The notes under the pieces: model-generated
The model's database searches: none
Told to the model about the DNA's origin: nothing
Seen by the model: the letters and a program-made list of their open reading frames with translations, nothing else
Program-made: the position numbers and the translations under genes
Part shown: in pieces, positions 12,354-25,300 of the stretch
How positions within the stretch are numbered: the first letter of the stretch is position 1
Layout: each line of letters opens with the position of its first letter
NCBI GenBank assembly: GCA_021464245.1
Contig: JADCRB010000037.1
Span: 4,294,056 to 4,358,055 of the forward strand
Length of the DNA stretch: 64,000 nt
From: Carallia brachiata
Taxonomy: Eukaryota > Streptophyta > Magnoliopsida > Malpighiales > Rhizophoraceae
Direction: 5' to 3'

Positions 12354-14088
12354 TAAATATATATGGTGTTAAGATCTTGAAATCTTATGTTTGTTGTGTT
12401 TGTTCTCTAACAGAGATGTATATTATTCTAAACTATTAATTAACTCATGGAATCTCACAATTTTCAAAGGTGGGAAAAAAGTCACATTCGTATAAAGATT
12501 TTTTGATTGAATATTTGCAATTTCGATGATTTTTTTTTTAATTTAGATTAGCAAAAGTAAAATTCTTCTAGCGATATATGAATTGGGAAAACATATTGAT
12601 TTCATATTTACATTTTTAGGGACACAAACATTTAGGGAATTTCTCCTTGAAAAGGTATTAAAAAAAAAAGCACAGGAGATGAACAATGACAAATTTTTTT
12701 TTAGGCGAGAAAAATGTTACAGTTTTTTCAAAATCAATATAATGTGAACGTAAAACCATGGTTCAACGGCTTCAGTGAAAGTGTAATCCATCCAACATTT
12801 TGTAGTTTCTTTTTGTCTATTAAAAGGCCTATAACTAATAGATTGAGATTTATACAATATATATATATCTCATGTCTTTTTCACAAAGTTTAATGGCGAC
12901 CCACAATTACTTTTTATTTTTATTTTTACAATCATTATAAAATAATAAAAATAATTATCGTTAATAAATTTTTAAAATTAATAATTACTAGAATGTCTTA
13001 CAGACAGTTTTGTTAGTTAGATAAGGAATCCTGTATATATGTGTGCTTACATCAGCATCACTCAAATCAAACTAAATCGTATTAGAAAATTGTGCAATTC
13101 GCCGCAAGATGCACCTGGAAACAACCTAGGAATAGTCTCCACCCTTTCATCATAAAGTGGGCAAACAAATAATTTGTTGATTATAGGATACGGAAATGTT
13201 AGCTGGACGGGAGTGTGGACTCGAGAGACTGGAGAGAGAGAAAGAGGATAGAAAATGTTGTTGTGGAGTCGGTGATGAGTTTCACTTATTTTTTTTTTTT
13301 AAAAAATATATTACGTGTATAATAATTAAATTTAATTTATAACAAATATTAAGATATAGATTCTTTATATATATATATATATTAAAATTAATGTATAATA
13401 AATATTTTTTACTTATAATAATTAAAATTGATGTATAACAATTTTAAATTTAATGTGTAACAAACATTAATTTTAAAAAAATACTTTTTAGCTATTAGTT
13501 AAGTAACTTTCGTAGCTTCTTAACTAATAAATAAATTTTTTTCCTCTTTTATTGTTATTATTATAATTTTAATATTATATCGTAAAATTTTGTCTGACAT
13601 ATTGTATATTATTATTAAGAATCGTATTCTTTGAATTATTTATCGTATATTTTATCTGATATATTGTATAATAATAATTAGTTAATAACGATCTAACATG
13701 ACAGTCATTTAATAATATCTTTTAAAAAATATAAAATAAAATAACCTCGTGTATCACGGTCGAATACCCTCGTTCAGGTATTAGAGCTCTATTAATTATT
13801 ATTGGATATATGCCATGAGTCGCCTATGTTTGGTAAAGTGAATTGGCCCACAAATTCTAGAGTTTCGTGAAGTTTAGTTGGTGGTTGATCGCACAGAAAA
13901 TCAGTGCCAGACATTTTTAATATAACGACACGCATATTTTATTAACAATAATTTAATTTGTTTTTTAAAGATATTTTAATAATTAAAATTTAATATTTTT
14001 ATTTTTAAGATTTTAGATTCTAATCTTAGTAAATGAGAATATAAAATTTATAAAAATAAAAAAATTATCTTATTATATAATTCTTGAC
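11231..14088. other. Intergenic AT-rich sequence
   Basis: No supported gene. A 73-codon minus-strand open frame at 11728-11949 has no recognisable domain. 11963-12052 is a copy of the dispersed AT repeat (TTTAATAATTTATTTATTTT core). About 13310-13470 has loosely repeated units around TTAATGTATAACAA, and 13570-13680 has two related units around TATCGTA...TCTGA.ATATTGTATA. Confidence 0.4.
12317..12350. repeat. (AAT)n microsatellite
   Basis: About eleven uninterrupted ATA/AAT trinucleotides lie in intergenic sequence. Confidence 0.85.
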
Positions 14089-14285
14089 TCAACTAACTTT
14101 TTAACGAAAAAAAAGTTTTTTCGGTTTTATGTTTACGTGGCTACATAATCCAAAAATCAACTTTTAGTCCTCATTTGTGTGTCAGAGATCCTTTATTAAC
14201 TTTTTGACCTAACAGACCTCTTAATAAAAAAAATAATCTTTTGATTTTACGCGGGTACATAATCCAAGTATCAACTTTTAGTCAA
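14089..14285. repeat. Diverged tandem duplication, period about 110 bp
   Basis: Two adjacent units share the order ACTTTTTAAC/ACTTTTTGAC, an A run, a GATTTTA/GTTTTATG segment, TACATAATCC and ATCAACTTTTAGTC. The shared end 'ATCAACTTTTAGTC' occurs at about 14156 and 14269. No coding capacity. A further AT-repeat copy follows at 14338-14450. Confidence 0.55.
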
Positions 14286-15059
14286 CAAAAAAAATTAAGT
14301 TGTTTGTTTTAAGGATATTACTATGCAGTCACAAAATCTATAATATATAAAAGATATACAGTTAATTTAATAATTTATTTATTTTTTTAATTCAATACAT
14401 TTTTTATAATTCAACATCTATATCTTTATATATCAAATTTGTAACCTACTATTATATGCCTACGTAATTTTTCTCTTATTTTAAACGAGTTTATGTGACT
14501 TTTAAATTGATCATTATTATAATATTAAGTCAAAATTAAAACATATGAATAAGAAACAACAGTAAATCAAAACTTTTAGAGCATTGTTGTTGTAGTTAAA
14601 AAATGCTGTGCATTTTTAAGTGAAAAAGATTTTATGGAAATTTTGTTTTTAGAAAAATAGATTTGTTTTGGCAGAAATAAAACAATTATTCATTTAAATT
14701 ATTAATCTGCCTTATATTTTTTTCAAAAATAAAAATCTATTACTTATATTTTTATTCCAATAATCATAAAAAATAAATTTATTTTACTTATCAAAAAAAT
14801 CAAATAAGGTAAATTTATTTTACGTCAAATAAAGTCAACTCTTAAAATGATTGGATAAAGCGTAACTTCTCCGTTAGAAATGGTAATTTGGTAGCTGGCA
14901 ACTTGATGCGAAGGTTTCCAATAAAGGACAAAGAGTCTATCTTTTTCGCAGGTCTCCAGAATGGTAGACGTGCGGATTTGCATGGCCCATGCAAATATTT
15001 AAGCGTAGTGAGAATTTATTAGACTTTTTAATTATTTTAAATTAAAATTTTTACAGAAA

Positions 15060-16324
15060 ATTCCTAAGAATCTACGCGACAACCGGTGATCACCTCATCA
15101 TCAATAAATCCTCTGCCGCCACCAACCACCTTGCACAATTGTAGCCCCACACATAGACCACTAACGGCGTGATTGACCCACCGTCGCGTCAACGGTGTCT
15201 TGGTTGGAAGTTTCAACCCACGAAGTCACGAAACCAGACGACACGCAATCAAACAAACGGCGAAGCCATCTCGGCGACGTCACCCAACGCAGACGGCGTG
15301 CTGACGGAGTTTCCAGCTAACCGAACGGAAAAATCCCTACAACGGAGTTGTTGATACACTCTCACGTGCCAAATGTCGGACGCTATCCGCCACGTAACGC
15401 TCTTTCTGTTTTGGGTTTTGCTAACGTGCTTTTGCTATATTAAACCATTAAACCTTAAAGTTAGGTTACCGGGAAAAGGAGTTACCAGTTCACTGACCTT
15501 TGTCCACTGTATTTTTTTATATATATTTTTATACACAAAAGTTCTGGTATTTGTGTTTGGTTTCTTTTTTTTTTTCTCCCTCTTTCTCTCTCTTCTTTCA
15601 GAAAGACTTTTTGTACTTATTTTCTTGGCCTTCAAGTGACTGAAAACAGATCTCCGGCATTGACTCGATTTTCTGGTAAAATTTGTTGCGAATGTAATTT
15701 TTTTTCCCCTTTTTTTTGGTTTACATCTGTTTCAATTGATGCTATTATCTTGTGTCCGGAAACAGAGGAGATATTGAAAGTGGCATTATCTGTGGAGATT
15801 ACTGATGGGAGAATCTTCAGGGATTTTGTTTTTCCATACCCAGATTTTGAATTTTTTATTTGATAAAGTTAATGGGTTTCATTTGTCAAATCTGTTTTGA
15901 GTTTGTTTTTCTTGCAAACTCAGCTGAGGTCTGTTTGGGAGATCTGCCAATTAAGAGAACTGTTTTTTTGGAGTCAATGGAGTAAAACGGAAATCTGGGT
16001 AGTGTTTTTGCGTGTTTAAACATTTTATTTATGCAAAGTAGGTTTGGTTTTGTTTTGTTTTTTTTTTTTTTTCCTTCTGTCTGTTAATTTTTGGTGTATT
16101 TGTTAATCTGTTGATGTGTTATTTCACCTGGGCTCTTCTGCTGGTGATTCTGTTTTCTGTTTTTCTGGCAGGCCAATTTCCTGAAAATGGGACCAGAAAC
16201 AGGATTTTCCCAGCACAACACAATTAGCCACAATATTCAGTCTTTACAGCTTTGCTTTGATGAGATTTAAGGGCCGGAAGAGAGGAAAGTTCGAATTTTT
16301 AATTGGTTTTTTGAGGTCAAAGCA
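15060..16324 (+). promoter_or_regulatory. Promoter and spliced 5' leader of the DNA glycosylase gene
   Basis: From about 15060 the sequence becomes GC-richer than the upstream AT-rich DNA, with many CG dinucleotides (15090-15360), consistent with a promoter-proximal region. A CT-rich stretch at 15560-15600 resembles a plant 5' leader. A plausible leader intron runs from a donor at 15675 (CTG|GTAAAA) to an acceptor ending at 16171 (TCTGGCAG). The leader exon 16172-16324 carries a short upstream ORF before the main ATG at 16325. Transcription start and leader intron are inferred from sequence only. Confidence 0.5.
16187..16270 (+). CDS. Upstream ORF in the glycosylase leader, 27 codons
   Basis: The ATG at 16187 (context GAAAATGG, with A at -3 and G at +4) opens a 27-codon frame starting MGPETGFSQ and ending CFDEI, stopping at TAA 16268-16270. 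This is 54 nt before the main start at 16325. It lies 15 nt after the inferred leader-intron acceptor, so it would be in the mature mRNA if that intron is used. A uORF in this position could lower or condition translation of the glycosylase. Expression and conservation are unknown. Confidence 0.35.
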   Translation: MGPETGFSQHNTISHNIQSLQLCFDEI

Positions 16325-19300
16325 ATGGATATTGGTCAGAACCAAAAGGAATTACAAGTTGAGGGTTCATGGATTCCGCGGACTCCAGTGAAGCCAATTA
16401 GGCCAAAACCACCGGTGATCTACACAGACAAACAAGGAAACCGGCGGCTACTGCAATCCAATTGGCTGGGCTCAGAGGGGTTTTCACCCAATTCTACTGG
16501 CGGGACTCATTTTGACAGGTTGGGTGCATGCTTTGCCAGCACCAGTGGCCCTGCTTTCGACGGTGTTCACACATTCGCTAACGACCCCGACCCGTTGAAA
16601 GACCCGTTGAAAGACTTATCTTTTACAGCTCTCTTGGCGACCGCAAATGCTGCAGCCGGGCCGGCGAATTTTCCGTCATATGCCAATGGGGACTCCTGCT
16701 TGGATCGCGACTTCTCATCAATGGCAATTACATGGAGAAACCACAGTGTAAGCATATGTATTATTAGGCTTCTGACTGGTGACCTTGTTTTTAGCTTCAA
16801 GCAGCTTAGATGAGCCCAGCACAGATTTTATTTGGATTTTTTTTTGGGCAATTGAAATGAGTGCCAAAAGTTTTTAAAAAGAAATTGTTAAGGAAAATAA
16901 AAAACCAAAAATGTAAAAATTGAGATTGTTACAATGAAATCATAATAGCCAGATTTGATAGCTTTTAGAAGTAAAATAGAAGGCTGTGGACTCAATGACA
17001 AAACATAAACTTAAACCATCACCGAGGCTTTAATTCCCTTTGGTCAGTTGCCTAGAAACAAATTTTCATGGCTGCTGTCTGAATACAAATATTCAGGTTT
17101 GATTTTGTTCCTTTTTCACTGGGTCTGCAAAAAATTGGTGTTTTGCAGATGGGAGATTCGCTCATAAAGCTACTTATGGACTAAACTTCCATCCTGGGAG
17201 AATGCAAGATGTAGTCTCTAAGCAGATGTCTTCACATTTTGCTCCTGTGACGCCAGACAAGACCATCACTGCAGAACGCAAACAGGCCATCGAAATTCAA
17301 TCTTTATGCAAAGATGAAAGGAAAAATAGGGAAAGAAATCAACCAAACCAGATTACTACCACAGGGACTGACAACAATGAGCTCTGCAGTGACAAGGAAC
17401 TCCAACACCTGGAATCAGATTCCTCGCTTGCAGGCGTTTCGGAACAACTCATGGAACGTCACAGCTCTGACGAGTTAGGTGTGCATGCCATTGACTTAAA
17501 TAAACTCCGCAGCAGATACCTAGAGGAAAAAGCACAGGCCTAAAGTGATCACAGAAGGCAAGCCTAGGACTCGAAAACCAGTAACTCCAAAACCTCCTTC
17601 AACTGAGACCCCAACAGGGAAGAGGAAGTATGTGCGGAGGAATGCAATTGACAAGGACTCAAGCTCACCACAAGCCAAGAGGAGTTATGTAAGAAAGAAT
17701 CCACCCGACAGAGCCTCCAACAGCAGCAAGCACATGGAAAGTCCACTGATGTGGAAACGCCCAAGCCTGCAAAGAAGACATGCAGAAGGGCACTAAGTTT
17801 TGATACAGAAAGGAAACTGAAGGAGAGAAAAACTACATTCAGGTCAACTTCTAATTTGAATTCAAAACCAGAGCAAAATGCTGCTGGAGAAAATCATCCC
17901 AAATTAAGTGTGCACCTAAGCCATGGAATTGAAGTGATTGTTGAAAACAAGCAATCAGGCATTGCTGCCTATGACCTTAACTGTTGTGTAAGTAAATTGC
18001 TTGAAAGTTACATATTTGAGCCTGCAAAAGAGGCAACAACTGCACCAATTTCTGCCAAAACCATTCCCCCAGAAGAAAAACAGAATGCCAATTTCATAGA
18101 GAACCTTACTGAAAGAGAAGATCAAGTGACTGCCTACATATAGCGGCAAACTCCACAAGATTCTGTTGCAAAATAGCACTCAAACCTTAACCAGTCCAAA
18201 TGGCTCCAATTGCAGTGCCTTCACAACTTTGGCCGAGGACAAACAAGCACTTTCCAGTCCCATGAAATGTCCAGACACCTGCAGTTCAAATCTAATTGGG
18301 ATGGACTATGATGCTTTATTTCAATACCAGAAAGTATGTCAGGTACTTCCAAGCTTTTCTAAGAAAAAAGGACAGAAAAAGTACAAAGTTCAAGTTCGTA
18401 CAGCACAGCATCTGTTATGACCACAGCAAAACATTTGGTCCCAGAAAGAGCATGCCCACAGGCAGATCCCAAAGCAGATCCTTCTACGTCAAGATCCAGC
18501 TACTGGTTTTCTGCTCCTCAATCTGGTAGCAGTGGACTTGCGGGTGTACTAAGAGCAGCAAGTAAAGATTTTCAGCTTAAACCACAGACTTTTGGTTGTA
18601 TCTCAAATCCGACACAAATATCAACCAAAAAAAGATCCAAAGTTCCTACTCGGGCTAGGGACTTGGCTTCAATGACCAGCATAGCACCGTGCATGATGCA
18701 ACACCCAATCAGACAAGGGACACTAGGTGGTAATGGGCAGCAAGTGGGGAACCCAAATGGCCGTCATGCTTGTATGGATATGCCAATTGCGCATATGCGT
18801 GTAACATTGACAACAAAGAAGAGAACCAAGAAGAGAGTTTCTTTGGTCAATTTGGCGTCTTCCAACACCGACCAAGAGCTATTGAGCAGAAAAACCATCT
18901 TATATAATCAGAACCGATTCCTAGCTGAATTGCCAGGTACTTTTAGCAACAATGAACTCAAGCTTAGAATCAACATGAATATAACAACTTTGCACTAGAT
19001 ATTTATGTCCCAAAAGACCATTAAATTTCCCAAGTGATTACTAATTTTTAGACATTCTATGCAGGTGATCCATGCAAAGAAATTTCGTCCATTGAAGTGA
19101 TAACTGAGCAATTAAAGCATCTTGACATTGGTGGGGAAGACAGCGGCCATGCATATCGAGACAGAACTGCACTTGTACCCTACAGTTTCAGAATTCAGAA
19201 ACAGAATGCATTGGTTCCTTATGATAGAGATGGCACTATTGTACCATTCCCCATTAAGAAACGACATTTACGACCTAAGGTTGAGCTAGATGAAGAAACT

Positions 19301-22300
19301 AATAGAGTGTGGAAGCTTCTGATGGCAAACATCAACAGCGAAGGCATTGATGGAGCAGATGAAGAGAAGACAAAGTGGTGGGAAGATGAACGGAATGTAT
19401 TCCGCGGGCGTGCTAACTCATTCATAGCACGAATGCACCAAGTTCAAGGTACCCATAAAATCTTTAATTGCTTCTATTGAATTTCATCATGCTCAGCGGT
19501 TAAAATGTGATCCAAGAACTGACAGAGAAAGGTTGTATCATTGATTGATGCTAAATATGTATTAGTCACACAATAAAACCAAGAACCAATAGAAGAAATT
19601 GTTCTCAACAACAACTGTATGAAATGTTGACATGGAAAGTGATTGTCCTAGATATTTCACTACACAGGAAAATCCTAATTAGGAAATATTCCACAATCAT
19701 AAGAAAACAGGCTTCATCAGCCAATAAAAAATAAAGTCCACTAGAAAGGAAGGGATTCATCAAATGCTGGGAGCATGAAAAAGTAGATACCAGTATGTAT
19801 ATGTGCATGCATTGTAGAGAGACAATATGCATGCCAATATCCCATACAATGAGCAGTTTTTTAGGCAACATAAAGTTAAAAATTATTAGTAATTTGGAAG
19901 AATTGCAGGTAAGATCTCCAGAAATTTAGCCTTTTACTGATACAAGAAACTAACTTACAAAGCTATGCCTATAAGCTTTAAATCACTGATTTAGTTATCA
20001 ATTTGAGTCATCGTCATGTAATGGTGAATCGACAGGAGATAGACGCTTCTCTCAGTGGAAGGGATCAGTTGTGGATTCAGTGATTGGGGTTTTTCTTACT
20101 CAAAATGTCTCAGACCATCTATCTAGGTAAAGCTAAGATTCCAAGTTAATTAAATTCTAGTTTTCATAAGAGGATGAGCAAGAAAGACTTCATTCTCTAT
20201 CTTAATTGCAGCTCTGCATTCATGTCTCTTGCTGCACGATTTCCACTTAAGCCTAATTGTGAATGGAGACCGTGCCATGGCGAAAGGACAAGTCCAATGA
20301 TTGAAAAACCTATAGTTTGCATACTAGAGCCCGATGAAACCATAAAATGGGATGAGGAGATGTCAAATCAGTTAATTTGTGATCAGAGTTCCATTACTCT
20401 CCGCGACAGTGAACTGGGCGAAGATAGAGACGTAGTCAACAGCAGCAAATTCTATGGAAGCAGTACTGGCATGTTCAGCTCTGGAACTGTAGCAGAAACC
20501 TACCATGGATCAATGGTTGTCAGATCAGCCAGAGAGACCAATGAGAAATGCTATGTGGAAGAAGGGGCAGTCACAAATGATGCATTTTCATCTCAGAATT
20601 CTGTGATCTCATCCCAAAATTCTGTGGATTCACCAACTGCTCAAACTGCTGAAAGAAAAGAATCATTCTCAGAAAGCAATTTAGAGGCAGAGTATCTGAA
20701 TGGTACATCTAAAGTCGGCAGTTTGCTTGCCTCTACTTCTTTTGTAGAGCTATTACAAAAGGCCGACCCTAATATACTGCATGAAGTTTACATTCAGGAA
20801 AATTATAATACATCTTCTGAACAGAACTCAAAGGATTGGTGTCCAAACAGCCAAAATCTGGAAAATGTCAACCTGAGGGCAAATATGGATGGCTTAGATG
20901 GTCTGAATCTTTTTTCTCACTTGGGAGTTCAGGAAGTTGAGTGCTTTGAGATGACTGCTGTTGAATCAATATATTCCAATATAATCAACAGCAAAGGCAA
21001 CCAAGCCAAGAAAAATCATTGTTCAGTTGCAGTAGAATGTGCCAGCCACATTGCACATCAAAAAGAGCTGACCATGAGGGTTCAAGAAGCATCTAGTTCT
21101 CCCATTGCAGATAATGCATCATGCAGCAATATTCAAGAAGACAAGCATATGGCAGACTCTCCTGATAATGGTTTTTCTAAGAGTAAGGAGCTTAGCGAGG
21201 TGATTGCAGCCAGAAAAGCAAAAAGTAGAAGGGTTGGAGATGAGATAAAAGATGTCAACTGGGATTCCTTAAGACAACAGGCAGAAGCAAATGGAAGAAA
21301 AAGAGAGAGAACAGCAAATACAATGGATTCGTTGGACTGGGAAGCTGTGAGATGTGCAGATGTTAATGAGATTGCTGACACGATCAAAGAACGTGGGATG
21401 AACAACTTGCTCGCTGAACGAATAAAGGTATAAATTTTAGCGTCAACAGCACAAGTTCTCCATTTTTTTTAATGCTTAAAGTAGATCCCTTGGCTATGAC
21501 ATTCACAGAGCAATTCATGCAGGATTTCCTTAATAGAATGGTTACAGAACATGGAAGCATTGACCTTGAGTGGTTGAGAGATGTTCCGCCTGACAAAGCA
21601 AAGTAAGCCTAAAAAATAAATCCTAAAGTCTTTTTAATTGACAGTTATCATTTCAATGTGGCGTTCCAATTTTGTCCCTGTTATGAATCATTTCAATTGA
21701 CTGTTAAAAATGATGGTTGTAACTTGTTATTTATAAATCCAAAACAAAAAAGTACCTGAATACAACGTACTTCTGCAGAGAATACTTGCTAAGCGTTAGG
21801 GGTTTGGGGTTGAAAAGCGTAGAATGCGTGCGGCTTCTGACTCTTCATCACCTTGCTTTTCCAGTAAGTTTTGATTGGCTGTAGCTATATGAGAAATAAA
21901 TGGAATTTATCTCATCTAATGCACAGTGGGTCTTAATTGTTTTAATGGTGTAACAGGTTGATACAAATGTTGGACGCATAGCTGTGCGGCTGGGATGGGT
22001 CCCCTTCAGCCACTGCCAGAATCACTTCAATTGCATCTTCTAGAGCTGTTAGTGCTAATATCTAAATAACTAAAGATGCTGACTACATGTGCCCAATAGC
22101 AAAAGTACTAATAGTGTCACTTTGTAGGTACCCAGTGCTGGAATCAATTCAAAAATATCTTTGGCCTCGACTCTGTAAACTTGACCAAAGAACACTGTAA
22201 GATATTTTCCACTTGATAATTGATGTGGCTGCTTGGACACACAAATGCATTTGAAGCATAAGTTTTCAAGTCACTCTTCAGTCAAATAGATTACTGATAT

Positions 22301-25300
22301 TGCAGAATTATGACAGGTATGAGCTCCATTACCAGATGATAACATTTGGAAAGGTGTGGTAATTTCCAATAGCATGAAGCAATATGTTATTTACAATTAA
22401 CAAGAACCTGAAGCTAAAGTATTTTTTTCTGAGGATTGGGCAGGTTTTTTGTACAAAAAGCAAACCAAACTGCAATGCATGTCCACTGAGAGGAGAATGC
22501 AGACATTTTGCGAGTGCATTTGCAAGGTCTGCATTTCATTTCTTCCAATTTTCCACCTGCGCACTACATACTACTATAGAGTACAGAAATTAGTTTCAGA
22601 ACTCTCTTCAATTGTTCATAAAAACCTGAGATGAAATATCCAAGTTTGAATCAAATAACTGAAGCTACTAATGTTTCTGACTGTCAAATGATGCTGGAGT
22701 AAAACTTTAGATATTAGAAAACCAGTTTATGTTAATATTTTTGGGACAAAATATCGTAAGATAACATATCTGACTAGTTCATTGAGCTAGCTTTGTAAAT
22801 AAATAGTAATATGCCTAACGCAAACAACTATTTTTAGTAACGAAAAAGCTAGATCTGTGAACTCTACTAACCTATGAGATGTTATTTGCAGTGCAAGGCT
22901 TGCGCTGCCAGGCCCAGAGGACAAAAGCATAGTGAGTGTTGCTGAAGGCAGAACAAATGACCAAATTCCTCCTGTGATGATTAATCAAGTACCCCTGCCT
23001 CTGCCTGAAGCAACTCAACCACCAGATAAGAACCAACAATGGGAAAATAACCAGCTATCTAAGGCCAGATGCAGTGAGCCCATTATTGAAGAACCATCAT
23101 CACCAGTACCTGAGTGCAGACAAGTAGCAGATATTGACATAGAAGATACATTTGGCGAGGATCCTGATGAAATCCCTACCATCAAGCTTAATATGGATGA
23201 GTTCGCTCAAAATTTACAAAACTATATGCAAGAGAATATGGAACTTCAAGAGAGTGACATGTCAAAGGCCTTAGTTGCTTTAACTGCACATGCTGCCTCG
23301 ATTCCTGTGCCCAAGCTAAAAAATGTGAGTCGACTACGAACGGAGCATCAAGTGTAAGTAGACACCTCCACCTTTCCTAAACTGGAATAAATTTTCTTTT
23401 AATGGTTTGCTTGGGAATTTTGAATCTAGATCAGGCTTTAATAGTTTTAGACGTACTGCACCATGGGTGGTCTCTGGGAATTACTTCATATAAAATTAAA
23501 ACTTCAGCTGCTAATTCAAGTTTTGTTTTTGTTGACATGTAGCAATGAAGGCATAGAAGCCTGTAAACAATTATTGTACAGTAAAAAGTCAACTATTTAT
23601 ACCTGAAGCCAAAATTCCAATAAATTCTTCCAAACCAAGCAAATATTATGAAATTTTTTTTCTTTATATGCTAATTGCTTATTCCTTTTCTCATTTGAAC
23701 TGTGTACAGATATGAGCTCCCGGATTCCCACCCACTTTTGGAAGGGGTCAGTTATCTTCTGCCCCTAGCTTCAACGGGGATGTTTATTTAACCCCTCTCC
23801 CCTCCCCCATCCCTCCGCCTGTCCAAAAAGATTTCCTAATCAATCTCATTTGCTTTTAACTCAGTTGGACAAAAGAGAGCCTGATGATCCATGCTCGTAT
23901 CTTCTTGCCATATGGACACCAGGTATGGACAACATAATCATTGTGCTATTATGGACCCCTTTACACATAGGATTACTTTTTTCACAGCACTGATTTCAGA
24001 TTCCTCATACAAGCTTACTTGGTGTGTTGAAAATAAACTAAGAAATTAGCAAATAAAGTCAAATTATAACAATATCCAGCAATCATTACGACTCAATGAG
24101 GCTTTAATGCTATCTCCTTTTTCTTTTTGCCTCCTAGAATGCCACAGGAAAGAAACATAACAATAACCTGACACCTAAAATATAGGCAGACATTAAAGCT
24201 ACCACTTCAGTAATTGGGGCATCGAAAACTCCGAGACAAATGAAACAAGAAAGCTCATCTTTTCTACACAATAAGCACGCTCATCCCCTTCTGAAACACG
24301 TGTAGTCTGAGAAGTCTAGTTCTGGATCAGCCTATGGCAACAGTGAAATATATGACTCACAAAGGATGGGTTGGATGCCAAACTGATGACATTCAGTCTC
24401 AACCCAGCCTTTCTAAATCCAAATCCCAAGTAAACCACAAGTTTCCTAAGATCCTCTATATTCAATAGGCAAAATAGCTTGGTGGTTTCTCATCTCCAAC
24501 TCAAGGTTCAAACCCCAACCCAGCACCCAACGATCATCCTTAAGAACCAAAAAGGGAAAGGTGGAAGCATTACATTTTCTTTATAACAAGGGACTTACCT
24601 CTAATCATTGCTGACAACTGGGCTCTGTTCAATATGGTTATCTCTTTGAATGCCTGATATATAATCGAGTGTGGCCTGAACCTTTGAATGTTCGCATCAG
24701 CTTATTGAATAGCTTTGAAGCCAAGCCTGAGCTTTAGTTTGGTGCTTGCAGTGAACATCAACTTGAGCTCTTTCAATGCTGGGAAACCAGAGTCTGAACA
24801 TTTTTTTCTCTTAGTTTGGTCACAATTGCACTCCTATGCGGTTATGCCTAATCCAAAGTAGCATTATTTTGAGAACTAAAGCTAGGAAATCCACATAAGT
24901 CAGTGCAGCCAATAGCTGATGCATCTAGTGTATACATCTGACCTTTTGATTTATTCTGCAAATTGTATGGAATTACTTCCACTAGGTGAAACGGCAGAGT
25001 CTATCGAACCGCCTGAAAGAAAATGCAGCGCACAAGAGCATGGAAAATTGTGTGACGAGGAGACATGTTTCTCTTGTAATAGCATGCGAGAAGCAGATTC
25101 TCAAACTGTTCGGGGAACACTTTTGGTAAGAAAATGCAGTCAACAGTTGTAATTATTAGATCGCATGGTTTTTCTTAGAAAGGATGGATGTTTATAAATG
25201 AACTATTAACCATCAGCTAATATATGTCAAAAACAGATACCATGTCGAACAGCAATGAGGGGTAGCTTTCCCCTCAATGGAACTTACTTCCAAGTTAATG

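Noticed and set aside
15169..15863. Three consecutive plus-strand frames before the glycosylase start
   Set aside because: No domain; composition and position fit promoter, leader and leader intron.
19605..19871. 88-codon minus-strand frame inside a glycosylase intron
   Set aside because: No domain and located between two well-supported exons.
24473..24545. A tRNA gene in the glycosylase intron
   Set aside because: Box-like motifs only; no acceptor stem or anticodon arm can be formed.
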